Part shown: piece after piece, positions 29,787 through 38,507 of the stretch
Layout: every line of letters begins with the position of its first letter
Position numbering within the stretch: position 1 is the stretch's first letter
NCBI RefSeq assembly: GCF_902859625.1
Contig: NZ_CADIJX010000001.1
Location: forward strand, 806,001 to 870,000
Direction: 5' to 3'
DNA from: Achromobacter pestifer
Lineage (GTDB): Bacteria > Pseudomonadota > Gammaproteobacteria > Burkholderiales > Burkholderiaceae_B
DNA length: 64,000 nucleotides
Made by a program: the position numbers and the translations under genes
Notes under the pieces: generated by a model
What the model was told of the DNA's origin: nothing
Databases searched by the model: none
What the model saw: only the letters and a program-made list of their open reading frames with translations

Positions 29787-29817
29787 TGTAGAACGTTTGT
29801 TACATGATTGTTCTACA
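29787..29817. promoter_or_regulatory. Perfect inverted repeat, candidate GntR operator
   Basis: TGTAGAAC (29787-29794) and GTTCTACA (29810-29817) are perfect reverse complements separated by 15 bases. The site is in the 242-bp divergent interval between the 5-oxoproline operon and the GntR gene, about 56 bases upstream of the transporter ATG. It is not GC-rich and has no T-tract, so a terminator is unlikely. An operator for the adjacent regulator is the simplest reading. Confidence 0.6.
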
Positions 29818-29973
29818 AAACAGATCGGATGGTAGATCAGTGAAATAAAGATTGCCTATCAGTAGTTCCCCTAGTTCGGCACGAAAATACAAGGAATGCG
29901 GGGCAATCGCATAAGCGCTCAGATACACTTCACACGGCCAGCGCCCTTCTCCTCAGTCACTCCCCATCCGTCC

Positions 29974-30642
29974 ATGACCGATCCCAACGCGCACCAGACC
30001 CTGACCGACAAAGTCACCGAACAGATCCGCCGCAGCTTGATCAATGGTGAATTCGCTCCCGGCCAACGGCTGTCGGAGGCAACACTGACGCAGAGCCTGG
30101 ACGTGTCGCGCAATACATTGCGCGAGGCGTTCCGCAATCTGACCAAGGAAGGGTTGCTGACCCATTCGCCCAACCGAGGGGTAGCGGTGGCGGTGCCCAG
30201 CATGGCGTCCATCATTGACATCTATCGGGTGCGCCGCATGATCGAATGCCAGGCGCTGGCCCAAGCCTACCCGCGCCATCCGGCCCGCCAGCGCATGCGC
30301 CAGGCGGTGGACAACGCGCGGGTCTACCGTGAGAACCAGGATTGGTCGGCCGTGGGCACGGCCAACATGGCCTTTCACATGGCCATCGTGGAACTGGCCG
30401 ACAGCGAACGGTTGAACGCGATGTTCTCGCTGCTGCTTGCCGAATTGCGGCTGGTGTTCGGCTTGCTACAGGATCCGGAATTCCTGCACGCGCCCTATGC
30501 CGAGATGAACGAACGGATTCTGGAATACGTCGAAGCCGGCGAATTCCAGAAAGCAGCCGATGCGCTGAAGGACTATCTGGCGCAATCCGAGCGCATCGTG
30601 CTGGCCAGCTACGCGCGCCGCGTGGGCGCCACCGGCAACTGA
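29974..30642 (+). CDS. GntR-family regulator with FCD domain
   Basis: 222 residues from ATG 29974 (MTDPNAHQTLTDKVTEQI); the frame extends upstream but the family similarity begins here. Residues 10-75 form the GntR winged helix (GEFAPGQRLSEATLTQSLDVSRNTLREAFRNLTKEGLL). The rest is an alpha-helical FCD effector domain (IYRVRRMIECQALA, NMAFHMAIVELADSERL with likely metal-binding His). It is divergent from the 5-oxoproline operon, so 5-oxoproline or glutamate is a reasonable effector guess. Its 3' end overlaps the convergent PepSY gene by 34 bases. Confidence 0.92.
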   Translation: MTDPNAHQTLTDKVTEQIRRSLINGEFAPGQRLSEATLTQSLDVSRNTLREAFRNLTKEGLLTHSPNRGVAVAVPSMASIIDIYRVRRMIECQALAQAYPRHPARQRMRQAVDNARVYRENQDWSAVGTANMAFHMAIVELADSERLNAMFSLLLAELRLVFGLLQDPEFLHAPYAEMNERILEYVEAGEFQKAADALKDYLAQSERIVLASYARRVGATGN

Positions 30643-32054
30643 GCCCGCCACGATCGCAACACGTCCACCGCCACGAACGCCAGCAGGCTGACGCCCATGA
30701 CGGGCAAGCAGCATCCCAGCGCCACCGCCACGGCGGCCGCCGCGACACGCCCCGGCCAGGACAGCTCGCGCCATGCCTGCGTCAGCGTTTGGCCGGTTGC
30801 GCCTGCGGCTGGCCGGCGTAGCCACCACATGCGGTAGCCCAAGACAATCATCGCGCTCAGCGCCAGCCCGATGGCGGCCATCAGCAACTGGTTGGCCCAA
30901 CCAAACAGAATCCCCATGTGCATGTCCACGCCCCAGCGGATCAGCTTGGCGATCAGCGGAAACGTTTGAAAGTCCGCACGGCTGGTGATGGCGTAAGTGG
31001 CGGGATCAATAGCGATGGTGTCCACCTGGGTGGGCCATGACCGATCCACCTCACGCACCGTCCAGGCCTGATCCGCCGTGCGCGGCGGACGGATCTCCAG
31101 CTGATTGCTGTCGATGCCGCCTTGGCGGGCGGTCTCCAGAATGCGGTCGATATCAGCCGGTTGCGCGGAGACCATGGGCTGCGCCGCCATGGCATCGTGG
31201 CCCGCCATGGCGCCATGATGATGGGCATGTTCACCGCCCGCCTCGCCCTGCCCGGCCGGCGCCGCGCCGGGTAGCTTCAGCGATACCGACGGCGTGATCC
31301 ATCCCAGCTGCGCGCGCAGCTGATCCACGCGCCCGCCTGCCCAGTTCGACCAGGTAAGACCCGTCGCGGACAGGAACAGCAAGCCGAGCGCCAGCCACAG
31401 CCCCAGCACGGTATGCCAGCGGCGCGCGCGCAAACGCGGACTGCGCGCTGCGGTGGCATTCGCCAACCCCCCACGACGGCGGCCCGCGAACCACAGCACC
31501 AGACCGCCCAGCGTGGCCAGCCACATCCAGGACGCGGCCAGTTCGCTGTAGTTGCGGCCTAGCTCACCCAGCATCAGGTTACGGTGCAGATAGTCCAGCG
31601 CCGTGCGGAACGGCAGCGTGCCGCTGGTGCCATAAACGATCATGTCGCCTTTGATCTCCAGGGTGGCGGGGTCGACAAACAACGCCCGGCTTTCCGAATC
31701 ACCCAAGCCGGGCTGCGTGAACATCACGCGGGTGGTGTCGCCGGCACCCGGCGCGGGACGCACGGCGAACAGCCGTGGGCCGGCGCCGATATGGGCTTGC
31801 GCGGCCTGGACCTGGTTGGCCAGGGGTTGCGCCGTGCCGATTGAGGCGGTGCGCAGTTGGCTGGCATAGAGCAGGTTTTCGATCTGAGGCGTCAGTACGA
31901 ACAGCGTGCCGGTGACGGCCGCCACCAGGATGAAGGGGCCGACGAACAGCCCAATATAGAAGTGCAGGCGGGTGATCAGTGCCAGCAAGGCGCTGCGTCC
32001 CGCCGACCGCGCGCGCGCAGGCGCCGCGGACGAATCCAGGGTTTGCGTGGACAT
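30609..32054 (-). CDS. PepSY-type transmembrane protein with His-rich loop
   Basis: 481 residues of the PepSY-associated membrane family. The N-terminal segment reads LLALITRLHFYIGLFVGPFILVAAVTGTLF (quoted in parts as RLHFYIGLFVGPF and VTGTLFVLTP), followed by membrane helices near residues 175, 220, 400 and 440. A periplasmic loop around residue 285 is rich in histidine and methionine (EHAHHHGAMAGHDAMAAQPM), suggesting metal contact, copper more than iron. These proteins are often linked to TonB receptors and proposed to reduce metal or help release it. The upstream neighbour is a DUF2946 protein, a pair frequently seen near copper or metal-uptake genes. No receptor lies directly with this pair. 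Confidence 0.87.
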   Translation of the reverse strand: MSTQTLDSSAAPARARSAGRSALLALITRLHFYIGLFVGPFILVAAVTGTLFVLTPQIENLLYASQLRTASIGTAQPLANQVQAAQAHIGAGPRLFAVRPAPGAGDTTRVMFTQPGLGDSESRALFVDPATLEIKGDMIVYGTSGTLPFRTALDYLHRNLMLGELGRNYSELAASWMWLATLGGLVLWFAGRRRGGLANATAARSPRLRARRWHTVLGLWLALGLLFLSATGLTWSNWAGGRVDQLRAQLGWITPSVSLKLPGAAPAGQGEAGGEHAHHHGAMAGHDAMAAQPMVSAQPADIDRILETARQGGIDSNQLEIRPPRTADQAWTVREVDRSWPTQVDTIAIDPATYAITSRADFQTFPLIAKLIRWGVDMHMGILFGWANQLLMAAIGLALSAMIVLGYRMWWLRRPAAGATGQTLTQAWRELSWPGRVAAAAVAVALGCCLPVMGVSLLAFVAVDVLRSWRAQLPVAPTRRA

Positions 32055-32129
32055 GGGGTCCTCGAAGTCGAACGGCGCCGCCCCGTTTGGGCGGCATTCA
32101 TGCGCGCGACGCGCGCACGCTTGATACGG

Positions 32130-32582
32130 TCAGCCGAGGATCGAGGGTGGAGCGCGCTGCCCCAGCGGGGGACCGGCGGCCGGCAAAGGGGGACGGGGGC
32201 TGTCCGCTAGCGGCACATTCTGCGCCAGCCAGCGCAGCAGCACGGGCGCCAGCACCAGTATCGGCGGCACGTCCAGCACCTGATGGGCGCTTAGGCCAAA
32301 GGGACATTCCTGCCCTGCTCCGCCGCCGTTGTCGGGCGCACCGTGATCGTGATGACCGTGATGCGCCGCTTGTTGGATGGACAGCGCCTGTAGCGCCGAC
32401 AGCGAACCGCCGCCCGCCGAGCAAAACCCCAGCGCCAGCCGACCCTGCCGCAAGGCATCCGCGTCGGGCATGTAGCCCACCGGCACCCAGGCCCGGGCCA
32501 CCAGCAACAGCAGCAGCAATAGCCGCCCGACATCGGCGGCTGAGGCAAATCGCGGGAATCGACAGGACAGTCCGGTCTGCAT
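32130..32582 (-). CDS. DUF2946-type small membrane protein
   Basis: 150 residues from ATG 32582; the open frame upstream to 32735 does not look coding. It has one strong hydrophobic stretch (VGRLLLLLLLVARAWVPVGYMP), a cysteine (GFCSAGGG), a histidine cluster (AAHHGHHDHGAP), CPF, and the typical C-terminal RAPPS-like ending (QRAPPSILG). The family is of unknown function but commonly lies beside PepSY proteins or TonB receptors tied to copper. It precedes the PepSY gene by 75 bases on the same strand. Confidence 0.78.
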   Translation of the reverse strand: MQTGLSCRFPRFASAADVGRLLLLLLLVARAWVPVGYMPDADALRQGRLALGFCSAGGGSLSALQALSIQQAAHHGHHDHGAPDNGGGAGQECPFGLSAHQVLDVPPILVLAPVLLRWLAQNVPLADSPRPPLPAAGPPLGQRAPPSILG

Positions 32583-32792
32583 GCGTCCAATCCAGGCTGC
32601 CGGAGGATCCCGGCGCCAAGACCGCAGTTTACCTGCGTCTTCCGCGCCGGCAATCCACGCATTTTGCTTGCGATTGCCCTCTTTCGAGCATAAATTGACC
32701 AAACCCGTTTTGGGGTGCCAGCCATGCCACCCCACCCCGATTCGGCGTCGAGAGGTTGTTTTTTATCTTTTAAGCCCGCGAGGAGCGATGCG

Positions 32793-33176
32793 ATGAAAGT
32801 GAAACACCTGCTAGGCCCGGCAGCCCTTGCGCTGTCCATGCTGTTCACCACGCCCAGCGTGGCGCAAACCGCCGCTCCGGCTCCCATCGTCACCGGGAAG
32901 CACTGGGCGGACTCAGACCCCAACCTGAAGAAAGCCTACCTGCTGGGGATTGCCAACCTGCTTGAAGTTGAACGCGCCTACCAGGAACGGCGCAAGCTCA
33001 CGGACACTCAGACCCTGGTGCCAAAATTTGCCAAGGGCCTCCAAGCCCAGACGCTGGATTCCGTCCGTGATAGCTTGGACAAGTGGTATGCCGCGAATCC
33101 CACCAAGCTGGACCGCCCGGTGATCGAAACCCTATGGTTCGAGATCGTCGTTCCTGGTGCAAAGTCCAAGCCCTGA
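32793..33176 (+). CDS. Small exported protein of unknown function
   Basis: 127 residues from ATG 32793, which has GAGGAG eight bases upstream. The first 25 residues are a signal peptide ending in SVAQT. The mature part is helical and charged, with no cysteine (KKAYLLGIANLLEVERAYQ, DSLDKWYAANP). The YLLG...KWYAANP pattern faintly recalls the Rap1a/Tai immunity-like fold, but I would not name it so. The next gene, a small lipoprotein, follows after ten bases and is probably co-transcribed. Confidence 0.82.
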   Translation: MKVKHLLGPAALALSMLFTTPSVAQTAAPAPIVTGKHWADSDPNLKKAYLLGIANLLEVERAYQERRKLTDTQTLVPKFAKGLQAQTLDSVRDSLDKWYAANPTKLDRPVIETLWFEIVVPGAKSKP

Positions 33177-33186
33177 AGGAGCCGTC

Positions 33187-33411
33187 ATGAAGATTATTCG
33201 ATCGATTGTCATCGGCGTCGCGATCGGGACGCTAGCGGCCTGCACGAATATGTCACCGAAGCAGCAAGGAACCATGTCGGGCGCGGCCATCGGCGCCGCA
33301 GCCGGTGCGGGCATTGCCGCCATCGCTGGCGGCAGCGCCTGGACAGGAGCCGCCATTGGCGGCATCGCGGGCGGGGTTGCCGGCAATATCCGCGGCGGCA
33401 ATTCCTACTGA
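33187..33411 (+). CDS. Small lipoprotein with glycine-zipper segment
   Basis: 74 residues. The lipobox is LAAC (Cys near residue 19), so the protein is expected to be lipid-anchored. The rest is a glycine/alanine repeat (GAAIGAAAGAGIAAIAGG and AAIGGIAGGVAGNI), the glycine-zipper pattern of OsmB-like and YMGG-like envelope proteins. GGAG lies seven bases before the ATG. It follows the exported protein gene closely. Function is unknown; related proteins respond to envelope or osmotic stress. Confidence 0.85.
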   Translation: MKIIRSIVIGVAIGTLAACTNMSPKQQGTMSGAAIGAAAGAGIAAIAGGSAWTGAAIGGIAGGVAGNIRGGNSY

Positions 33412-33484
33412 CACAGGGAATCGTCCCGGGGCGGCGCTATCTCTGTCCGCCTCGGGTTGTCCTGCTGCAATCCGCTTCAGCCCT

Positions 33485-34207
33485 TTACGACTGCTTGGCA
33501 CGCCAGGCCTGGTACTTGGCCTGGTTTTCCTGATTGGGCGGGTACAGCCCCGGCAGTTTTTCGCCGGCTTCCACCTGCTGCATGATCCAGCCTTCCAGCC
33601 GCTCCTGCTCGATGGCGATCTCGACCACCTCTTCCAGCACGGCCGCCGGGATCAGCACGGCGCCGTCGCGGTCCAGCACGATCACATCATTGGGAAACAC
33701 GGCAACGCCCCCGCAGCCCACGGGTTCCTGCCAGCCCACGAAGGTCAGGCCCGCGACGGATGGCGGCGCCGCCGCGCCGCTGCACCACACCGGCAGACCG
33801 GTGCCTTCGACCCCTTCCAGGTCACGCACCACGCCATCCGTCACCAGCGCAGCCACGCCGCGCTTCTGCATCCGGGCGCACAGGATGTCGCCGAAGATGC
33901 CGGCGTCCGTCACCCCCATCGCGTCGACCACGGCAATGCAGCCCTCGGGCATGTCTTCAATCGCCGCGCGCGTGGAAATGGGCGACGCCCACGAGGCGGG
34001 CGTGGCCAGATCCTCGCGGGCCGGCACGAAACGCAGCGTGAACGCGCGTCCCACGATCCGCTTGGCGCCCGGCGCCAACGGCCGCGCGCCGCGCAGCCAC
34101 ACATTGCGCAAGCCCTTCTTGAGCAGCACGGTCGTCAGCGTGGCAGTGGTGATGGCGGACAAGGCCTGGACGACGCGCGCGTCCAATGGCTGAAATGCAA
34201 TCGTCAT
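33485..34207 (-). CDS. RraA-like / 4-hydroxy-4-methyl-2-oxoglutarate aldolase family protein
   Basis: 240 residues from ATG 34207; the frame is open to 34264. The family core is present: VVDAMGVTDAGIFGDILCARMQ and the catalytic-type Arg-Asp in VTDGVVRDLEG. These proteins are either class II aldolases cleaving 4-hydroxy-4-methyl-2-oxoglutarate/oxaloacetate or RraA regulators of RNase E. At 240 residues with a C-terminal extension (QEERLEGW-like region) it resembles the metabolic group more than the 160-residue RraA. It stands alone between unrelated genes. Confidence 0.85.
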   Translation of the reverse strand: MTIAFQPLDARVVQALSAITTATLTTVLLKKGLRNVWLRGARPLAPGAKRIVGRAFTLRFVPAREDLATPASWASPISTRAAIEDMPEGCIAVVDAMGVTDAGIFGDILCARMQKRGVAALVTDGVVRDLEGVEGTGLPVWCSGAAAPPSVAGLTFVGWQEPVGCGGVAVFPNDVIVLDRDGAVLIPAAVLEEVVEIAIEQERLEGWIMQQVEAGEKLPGLYPPNQENQAKYQAWRAKQS

Positions 34208-34349
34208 GATGCAGGTTCTCCTTGAATAGACGTAGATTGTGAGCCCCCTGAAAACACAGCACAACCTTGTTTTTGCAGATTCAGAAGGCGCTTTTTACGT
34301 CTACTCAGCCGGGGAGACGGCGGGCGGGGCGCAGGCCCCGCGCGCCACG

Positions 34350-36782
34350 CTACCAGCGATGCTGGTAGGTCAGCGTCAACACCGTGCCGGCCGCGGGCAA
34401 GCGGCTGGTGTTGGTGCCGCTGCGCATCAACTGGCTGTACAGCGGGTAATACTCCCGGTTGAACAGGTTTTCGACGCCGACCGTCACCGTATCTTTCTTG
34501 GTGAACTGGTAGCGGCTCATCAGGTCCACCGTGAAGTAGCTGCTGACCTCGCGCCGGCCAAAGCTTGCCACGCCGTCCAGGCGGTAATCCTTGCCCGCGT
34601 AGTAATTGGCCTGGATGCGGTTGCTCCAACGCTCGTTGGGCCGGTACTGCACATAACCCGTCAATTTCACCGGTGGAATGCGGTATCCGGTCATGTTGCG
34701 CCATTCGCCGCCTTCGGGCTGTTCCTGCCCCTTCATCCACGTGAACGTGCCGCCCCCGCCCCAGCGTTCGTCGTCCGTCAGGTAATCCGCCGCCGCTTCC
34801 ACGCCGTAGACGCGCTCTTTGGTGCGCGTCAGGATCAGGCCATTGTTGAAGCTCTGCACATCGCCCAGTTTCGACGTGGTGTAGAACACCGCCAACGATG
34901 CCGTCGTGTTGCCCACGCCGCCGCGCCAGCCCAACTCGTAGTTGTTGGTCTTGACCGGTTCCAGCTCCGACGAGCCTATGTCGAAGCCCGGCCGCGCATT
35001 GCGCATCTGCACACCGATGTCGGGCAATTGGAAACCTTGGCTGAAGGAAGCATAAAGCTCCTGGCCGCGCACCGGCTCGTAGCTCAGCCCCAGGTTGAAC
35101 AACAAGGCGTCATAGTTCACCGTACCGCCCTGCACGGTAGCGGGCGACGGCACGCGCGACTGCGACAGCGGCACGAAGTCATCGAAGCGCGCCGACGAAT
35201 ACTCGTAGCGCAACCCGCCCTGCCCTGACCACTGCTCGTTGAAGCGGTGCTCCAGCTGACCAAAGATGCCCGTGCTGCGCGTTGTCAGCTCTGGCATGTA
35301 GGTCAGCGTGCCCGTCTTGCGGAACACCCGGCCGCCACTAGCGTCGAACGCGGCCGGATCGAAGATATCGATCGGCATGTCGCTGCGTTCCTGATTGAAG
35401 TCCACGCCCCACAGCAGCCGGGTCTTGTCGGATGCACCCAGCGGCGTATCGATCGTCAAGCGGCTGCCCAGCACTTTGGAATTCTGCATGGCCTGATCCA
35501 CATGGCCGCCCCGCGTCACCACCGCGCGGGCATCAAACGGTGTAAAGCGCGTGTAGTAGTCACGGTAATAGACTTGGGCCGACAGCTTGCTGCCCCACAG
35601 GTTCTGGTGCTGGTATTCCAGATTCACCAAGGTATTGCGGATCTGATTCTGGTCAGCCAGTTCCAGCCCGTCCAGCGGCAAGGCGCGGGCAGTGCCCGGC
35701 GGCAATCTGCCCACCGACGGGTCTGAGCCGTAATTGCTGTCCTGATCGGCGTTGTAATAGCTGGCCGACAATTGCACCCGCTGATCATCATCAATCCGCA
35801 GCCCCAGCTTGCCGCCCAGGCTGTAGATGTTCGAGTCGAACAAGTCCCCTTGGCTGGGCTCCGACGCAATCCGACGGCCCTGCGCGTCATAGGAGGCTCC
35901 GTTATGGCGGGCCCCCAGGTCCAGTGCATAGTCCACCTTGCCCTGGCTGCCGGCAAAGTGCTGCTGCAACTGGCCGCCCAAGCCGTCGGCGCGCAAGCGG
36001 CTCAGCGGCGAAACGGCGGTTATCGTGGTTTCAGCGACCGGTTCGCCCCCAGCCGGCCGCGTGGTGATGGACACAATGCCGCCCGTTGCTCCCGCCCCGT
36101 AAATGGAGCTGCTGCCGCGCAGTACTTCCACTCGTTCGATGATGGCCGGATCGATATTGGCCAGATTTCGTGACGAATCCCGATTCGTGTTCAGCGGAAT
36201 GCCGTCCACCAGCACCAACACGCCGCGCCCGCGCAACGTCTGGCCGTAGTCGGTGATGGTGCGGCTGGAGTCCGCCATGCCCGGAACCACCTTGGACAGC
36301 ACCGTCGCCAGGCTGTCGGACCCCGTGCGCAGTTCTTGCAGGCTGTCGCGTTCGAGCACGATGGTTTGCTGCACCGGGCTGACCAGATTGCTGGCCATGC
36401 GCGACGCGCTGACCTCGATCGGCGCCAGCACCGTGGACGCTGCCGCACCGGCTGGCTCAAGAATGATGGCGCTGCCTTCGCGACGCGCGCGCAGCGGCGT
36501 GTCGCGCAACAGCGCGTCCAGGGCTTGTTCGGGCGTCATCGTGCCGGAAACGGCTGGCGCCTGCATCCCCGCGACGGCCTGCGGCGTATAGAAGATTTGC
36601 AGACCGTGCTGCTGCGCCAAGCGCTTGAGCGCGCCGTCCAGCGGCTGGGCGGGCATGTCGATGGCAACGGGTGCTGACGCGGCCCACGCGCCAGGCGCCC
36701 CCAAGGCGATCAACACCGCCGCGCTGATGGCCCTGATGCGGCACCCCAGCGGCTGCGCCCGCTTGCTTTCTTTACGATCCAC
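34350..36782 (-). CDS. TonB-dependent siderophore receptor with signalling (STN) domain, system 1
   Basis: 810 residues starting with GTG behind AGGAGAAGAGGA. Signal peptide to AWAASA; STN signalling domain about 37-110 (IDMPAQPLDGALKRLAQQHG); plug domain about 120-250 (GRGVLVLVDGIPLNTN, ERVEVLRGSSSIYGAGATGG); then a 22-strand barrel ending in the aromatic residue of TYQHRW. The STN domain means the receptor also signals substrate arrival to the FecR-type protein encoded next. The plug wording (IYGAGATGGIVSITTR) and barrel (GFQLPDIGVQ) resemble IutA/catecholate-type receptors; the actual siderophore is not determinable. It is the last gene of a leftward FecI-FecR-receptor cassette. Confidence 0.94.
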   Translation of the reverse strand: MDRKESKRAQPLGCRIRAISAAVLIALGAPGAWAASAPVAIDMPAQPLDGALKRLAQQHGLQIFYTPQAVAGMQAPAVSGTMTPEQALDALLRDTPLRARREGSAIILEPAGAAASTVLAPIEVSASRMASNLVSPVQQTIVLERDSLQELRTGSDSLATVLSKVVPGMADSSRTITDYGQTLRGRGVLVLVDGIPLNTNRDSSRNLANIDPAIIERVEVLRGSSSIYGAGATGGIVSITTRPAGGEPVAETTITAVSPLSRLRADGLGGQLQQHFAGSQGKVDYALDLGARHNGASYDAQGRRIASEPSQGDLFDSNIYSLGGKLGLRIDDDQRVQLSASYYNADQDSNYGSDPSVGRLPPGTARALPLDGLELADQNQIRNTLVNLEYQHQNLWGSKLSAQVYYRDYYTRFTPFDARAVVTRGGHVDQAMQNSKVLGSRLTIDTPLGASDKTRLLWGVDFNQERSDMPIDIFDPAAFDASGGRVFRKTGTLTYMPELTTRSTGIFGQLEHRFNEQWSGQGGLRYEYSSARFDDFVPLSQSRVPSPATVQGGTVNYDALLFNLGLSYEPVRGQELYASFSQGFQLPDIGVQMRNARPGFDIGSSELEPVKTNNYELGWRGGVGNTTASLAVFYTTSKLGDVQSFNNGLILTRTKERVYGVEAAADYLTDDERWGGGGTFTWMKGQEQPEGGEWRNMTGYRIPPVKLTGYVQYRPNERWSNRIQANYYAGKDYRLDGVASFGRREVSSYFTVDLMSRYQFTKKDTVTVGVENLFNREYYPLYSQLMRSGTNTSRLPAAGTVLTLTYQHRW

Positions 36783-36912
36783 TTCCTCTTCTCCTGAATC
36801 GGGCTGTCCCCGGCCCCGTGGCCGGATTTGGCCCGCGATAAGAGAGAAGACGCAAAAGCGGAAAAAAACCTGAATGCCCGCGGAAAATATATCGACGAAG
36901 GGGCGCTAAGGC

Positions 36913-37881
36913 TCAGCGGCCCTGCACGACGGCACGGCCATCGGCCAGCTTGCGCACCGTCACCGGCAGAATATGCGGCAGCGCCGTCAGGAAGGCGTCG
37001 GTGTCATCGATACGGAACACACTGGTCAAGCGCAAGTCCGCCAACCCAGCGCCTTCGCCCAGCACAACGGCCTGCTCGCGATAGCGCGATACCTCACGCA
37101 CCGCGCTGGCCAGGTCCGTATCGCTAAAAACGATCTGCCCGGCCCGCCAGGCCAAGGCCGACGCCACCTGCACCGCCTGCGGCGCCTCGACCTTGCCGCC
37201 GGCCGACACACGCGCGCCAAATCCTGGCGTGATGGATACCGCCTGGCCGGCACCGTCCTGGCGTCCTGCCACGCGAACCGAACCCGACTCAACCACCACT
37301 CGCATGTCTTCGGCATCGCGGCGCACGTCAAAACGTGTGCCGGTGACGGTGGCCGACCCCAAGCCCGCGTCCACCACGAAAGGACGGCCGGCGTCCTTCT
37401 CCACTGAGAACAGCGCCTCGCCCGTCACCAGCTCGACCTGTCTCAGGCTTGCATCGAACCGCAGCTTCAGGTGTGTGCGGCTATTCAATTCGACGCTGGA
37501 ACCGTCGGGCAACGCGACGACGCGCCGCTCGCCCGGCGCGGTTTGATAGTCGGCGGTCTGCAAGGAGGGCGGCTGTTGCTGCTGCCAGAACAGCACACCC
37601 GCCCCCACGGCCAGCGCGGTCAGGCTTAGCGTGAGCACCTGGCGTCGTCCGGCGGACGACACCCGGCGGCGCGGTTCCGCAAGCGCCCGCAGGCGGTCGG
37701 CCGGCACGTCGGCGGCAGCCTGCCAGATCGATTCCAGCACGCGGTACTCATAGGCATGCCTGGGGTCGGCCGCTAGCCAGGCGTCCAGTTCGGCCTGCCC
37801 CGCCGCATCCCATTCGCCGGAACGCGCGCGCGCGAACCATTTGGCCGCCGCCTCACGCGGCGCGTCACTAGCTGGGCGCAT
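36913..37881 (-). CDS. fecR: FecR-type anti-sigma / sigma regulator, system 1
   Basis: 322 residues. A cytoplasmic N-terminal helical domain (AAAKWFARARSGEWDAAGQAELDAWL) is followed by a membrane helix (VLTLSLTALAVGAGVLFW, about 80-98) and the periplasmic FecR domain (YQTAPGERRVVALPDGSSVELNS; VTGTRFDVR). The C-terminal part ends in an STN-like segment that meets the receptor. It relays the signal from the receptor to the sigma factor. Its start overlaps the sigma gene by 14 bases; 130 bases separate it from the receptor gene. Confidence 0.93.
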   Translation of the reverse strand: MRPASDAPREAAAKWFARARSGEWDAAGQAELDAWLAADPRHAYEYRVLESIWQAAADVPADRLRALAEPRRRVSSAGRRQVLTLSLTALAVGAGVLFWQQQQPPSLQTADYQTAPGERRVVALPDGSSVELNSRTHLKLRFDASLRQVELVTGEALFSVEKDAGRPFVVDAGLGSATVTGTRFDVRRDAEDMRVVVESGSVRVAGRQDGAGQAVSITPGFGARVSAGGKVEAPQAVQVASALAWRAGQIVFSDTDLASAVREVSRYREQAVVLGEGAGLADLRLTSVFRIDDTDAFLTALPHILPVTVRKLADGRAVVQGR

Positions 37882-38371
37882 AAGCCCCCAGCCGATCGCG
37901 CAGGTGCAAGGCGGTACGGATCATGTATTTTTCAACCATGTTTTTGCTCAGGCCCATGCGCTCGGCGATCTCGGCCTGCGTCAGGCCTTCAAGCCGTTGC
38001 CAGATAAATACCTGGCGGCACTTCAGCGGCAATTCGGCCAACGCCGTTTCCAACGCCTGGCCCAGTTGCTGCGTGCGCGCCTGCGCCACGGGATCGCCCA
38101 GTTCGCTGGGATGGGTCGCTATGGTATCAAGCGGCACCCACTCCTGCCCGCCTTCTCGGCGGAAGCTGTCGATCGCGGTATTGCGCGCGGCCTGATGCAG
38201 GTAGGCGCGTGGCTGCTCAACATGGGCGGAGCCAGCCTCCAGGCATTTCACCAAGGCGTCATGCGTCAAGTCCTGCGCGGCGTCGCGGCACCCGAGCTTG
38301 CGGGTCCAGACGGCGAGCAGTTCTTCGTAATAGGCAAGAAAGCCGTTTGGACGGGACCGGGAGGATGACAT
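37868..38371 (-). CDS. fecI: FecI-type ECF sigma factor, system 1
   Basis: 167 residues from ATG 38371 (MSSSRSRPN). Sigma region 2 is seen in YYEELLAVWTRKLGCRDAAQDLTHDALVKCLE and region 4 in LEGLTQAEIAERMGLSKNMVEKYM, the usual FecI helix-turn-helix. It should transcribe the downstream receptor gene when signalled. The open frame continues upstream to 38461, across the candidate Fur site, so the shorter start is preferred. Divergent from a second FecI-like gene over 136 bp. Confidence 0.93.
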   Translation of the reverse strand: MSSSRSRPNGFLAYYEELLAVWTRKLGCRDAAQDLTHDALVKCLEAGSAHVEQPRAYLHQAARNTAIDSFRREGGQEWVPLDTIATHPSELGDPVAQARTQQLGQALETALAELPLKCRQVFIWQRLEGLTQAEIAERMGLSKNMVEKYMIRTALHLRDRLGAYAPS

Positions 38372-38397
38372 GGCACGGGTTCGCAGCGAATCGATAT

Positions 38398-38416
38398 GAT
38401 AATGCTTTTTATTACC
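38398..38416. promoter_or_regulatory. Candidate Fur box upstream of system 1 sigma gene
   Basis: GATAATGCTTTTTATTACC matches 14 of 19 positions of the Fur consensus, including the full GATAATG half and ATTA of the other half. It is 27 bases upstream of the leftward FecI ATG, where Fur with iron would block transcription. Counted by eye; function inferred. Confidence 0.6.
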
Positions 38417-38468
38417 AAGCTCCAAGAATCGGCCCATCCCCCCATTGGCACCGCAATTCATGCTCGAC

Positions 38469-38487
38469 TAGAATGCAATCCATTCTT
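38469..38487. promoter_or_regulatory. Second Fur-box-like palindrome, upstream of system 2 sigma gene
   Basis: AGAATG (38470-38475) and CATTCT (38481-38486) form a perfect inverted repeat around five bases. Against the 19-base Fur consensus the window matches about 11 positions. It lies 21 bases upstream of the rightward FecI ATG. Weaker than the neighbouring site but symmetrically placed for the divergent gene. Confidence 0.45.
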
Positions 38488-38507
38488 ATTCACTTTTCCT
38501 CACGCCT

